Assembly (NCBI GenBank): GCA_044425705.1
Contig: JAWXVD010000027.1
Span: 1 to 32,133, forward strand
Length of the DNA stretch: 32,133 bases
DNA from: JAWXVD01 sp044425705
GTDB lineage: Bacteria; Bacillota; Clostridia; Lachnospirales; Lachnospiraceae
Direction: 5' to 3'
In this document: positions 31,812 to 32,133 of the stretch, one piece after another
Layout: each line of letters begins with the position of its first letter
Numbering within the stretch: the first letter of the stretch is position 1
Notes under the pieces: model-generated
Databases searched by the model: none
What the model was told of the DNA's origin: nothing
Seen by the model: only the letters and a program-made list of their open reading frames with translations
Position numbers and translations under genes: made by a program

Positions 31812-32026
31812 TATAATTTTCTCCAAATGGCAAAAAATAGTGTTATAGCAATATGTAAAAATAATGCATAGCATAATAATAAAGGCCAACAGGAAGGGGA
31901 GAAAATAGTGTGAAAAATAAGATTTTTCACACGGCAATTTGCCTCTCCGAGCCAAAGTTGCCATACTAAGAGAAATAGGAGGTTATTGATATGAAAGCAA
32001 CAGGTATAGTACGAAGGATAGACGAT
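31812..32026 (+). repeat. Right copy of the AbrB-gene upstream/5' region
   Basis: Partner of bases 1-135, starting TATAATTTTCTCCAAATGGC in both. The right copy is complete; the left copy lacks 31907-31987. The copies are in the same orientation about 31.8 kb apart and enclose everything between, so recombination between them could excise or duplicate the region. Confidence 0.9.
31908..31990 (+). promoter_or_regulatory. Structured leader of the AbrB-family gene
   Basis: GTGTGAAAAAT (31908-31918) and ATTTTTCACAC (31922-31932) form a perfect 11-bp hairpin with a three-base loop. A GGCAATTTGCC palindrome (31934-31944) follows, then GAGCCAAAGTTGCC. AGGAGG (31977-31982) is the ribosome site of the gene. 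It could be a regulatory RNA element, but it did not match a riboswitch I could name with confidence. Confidence 0.5.
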
Positions 32027-32133
32027 TTAGGACGTGTGGTAATCCCAAAGGAAATTAGACGTACCTTAAGAATTAGAGAAAGTGATCCATTGGAAATTTT
32101 TACTGATAGAGAGGGAGAAATTATTTTAAAGAA
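31991..32133 (+). CDS. AbrB/SpoVT-family transition-state regulator (5' part)
   Basis: The 47 codons before the window edge read MKATGIVRRIDDLGRVVIPK, then EIRRTLRIRESDPLEIFTDR. This is the swapped-hairpin AbrB DNA-binding domain, with the signature 'GIVRriDdLGRvviPkEiRrtL' shared by AbrB, Abh and SpoVT. These dimeric or tetrameric regulators control growth-phase or sporulation genes; the absent C-terminal part would show which. ATG with AGGAGG eight bases upstream. A truncated copy lies at 100-171. Confidence 0.93.
   Translation, partial: MKATGIVRRIDDLGRVVIPKEIRRTLRIRESDPLEIFTDREGEIILK

Noticed and set aside
31921..31975. Cyclic-di-GMP riboswitch in the AbrB leader
   Set aside because: CACGGCAA and GCCAAAG pieces recall it, but the tetraloop/receptor layout and second stem could not be drawn.

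Overview
The window is AT-rich DNA (roughly one third G+C) with strong Shine-Dalgarno sites (AGGAGG type), frequent TTG/GTG starts and Rho-independent hairpins. This points to a low-GC Firmicute, most likely a Clostridia/Lachnospirales-type gut anaerobe. The left end carries a partition/replication module typical of integrative elements or plasmids of that group: ParA, ParB, a helix-turn-helix replication-initiator-like protein, and a PcfM/DUF3846-like protein. The window is therefore probably part of a large mobile or plasmid-derived element. No relaxase, integrase or transposase is visible.

Layout. Bases 1-250 are a mosaic scar. The first half is a truncated copy of the AbrB/SpoVT-type gene found intact (but cut by the window edge) at 31991. 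The second half is a copy of the 3' end of the PcfM/DUF3846-like gene at 3031-3384. Bases 426-3384 hold parA (broken by an in-frame TAG), parB, the initiator-like gene and the PcfM-like gene. Bases 3682-14910 are a type III-D-like CRISPR-Cas locus. It has cas6 on the minus strand, a two-repeat mini-array, an HD-less cas10, a csx10-like gene, a double-RAMP protein, a csx19-like protein, a large TIGR03986-like RAMP and a CARF-HEPN RNase. A six-repeat array follows, and a decayed cas1 fragment lies just beyond it on the minus strand. Both arrays share a leader.

Bases 15138-30129 form the most unusual part: two consecutive plus-strand operons. Operon A (15225-25686) encodes an OB/S1-like small protein, two small acidic proteins sharing a C-terminal tail, a VirD4/HerA-type ATPase and a second ATPase-like protein with a lost Walker A. 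It continues with an E2-like protein, a JAB-peptidase/E1 fusion, a single-pass membrane protein, a ClpB-type AAA+ ATPase, a small conserved protein, a stand-alone CARF-like protein and a putative sigma-like protein, then a terminator. Operon B (25940-30129) encodes small membrane proteins, two helical soluble proteins, a polytopic membrane protein and a lipoprotein with an OmpA-like domain. Three copies of a 39-bp promoter-like element with invariant spacing precede these operons (one before A, two in tandem before B) and tie them into one regulon.

Working model (inference): the two operons build one envelope-associated machine. ATPase pumps and an unfoldase would work with ubiquitin-like conjugation and deconjugation enzymes, a CARF protein would sense a cyclic nucleotide, and a dedicated sigma-like factor would read the shared promoters. 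The CARF component and the adjoining type III CRISPR locus raise the possibility of shared second-messenger signalling. An unrelated polytopic membrane protein, a terminator and the AbrB-family gene end the window.
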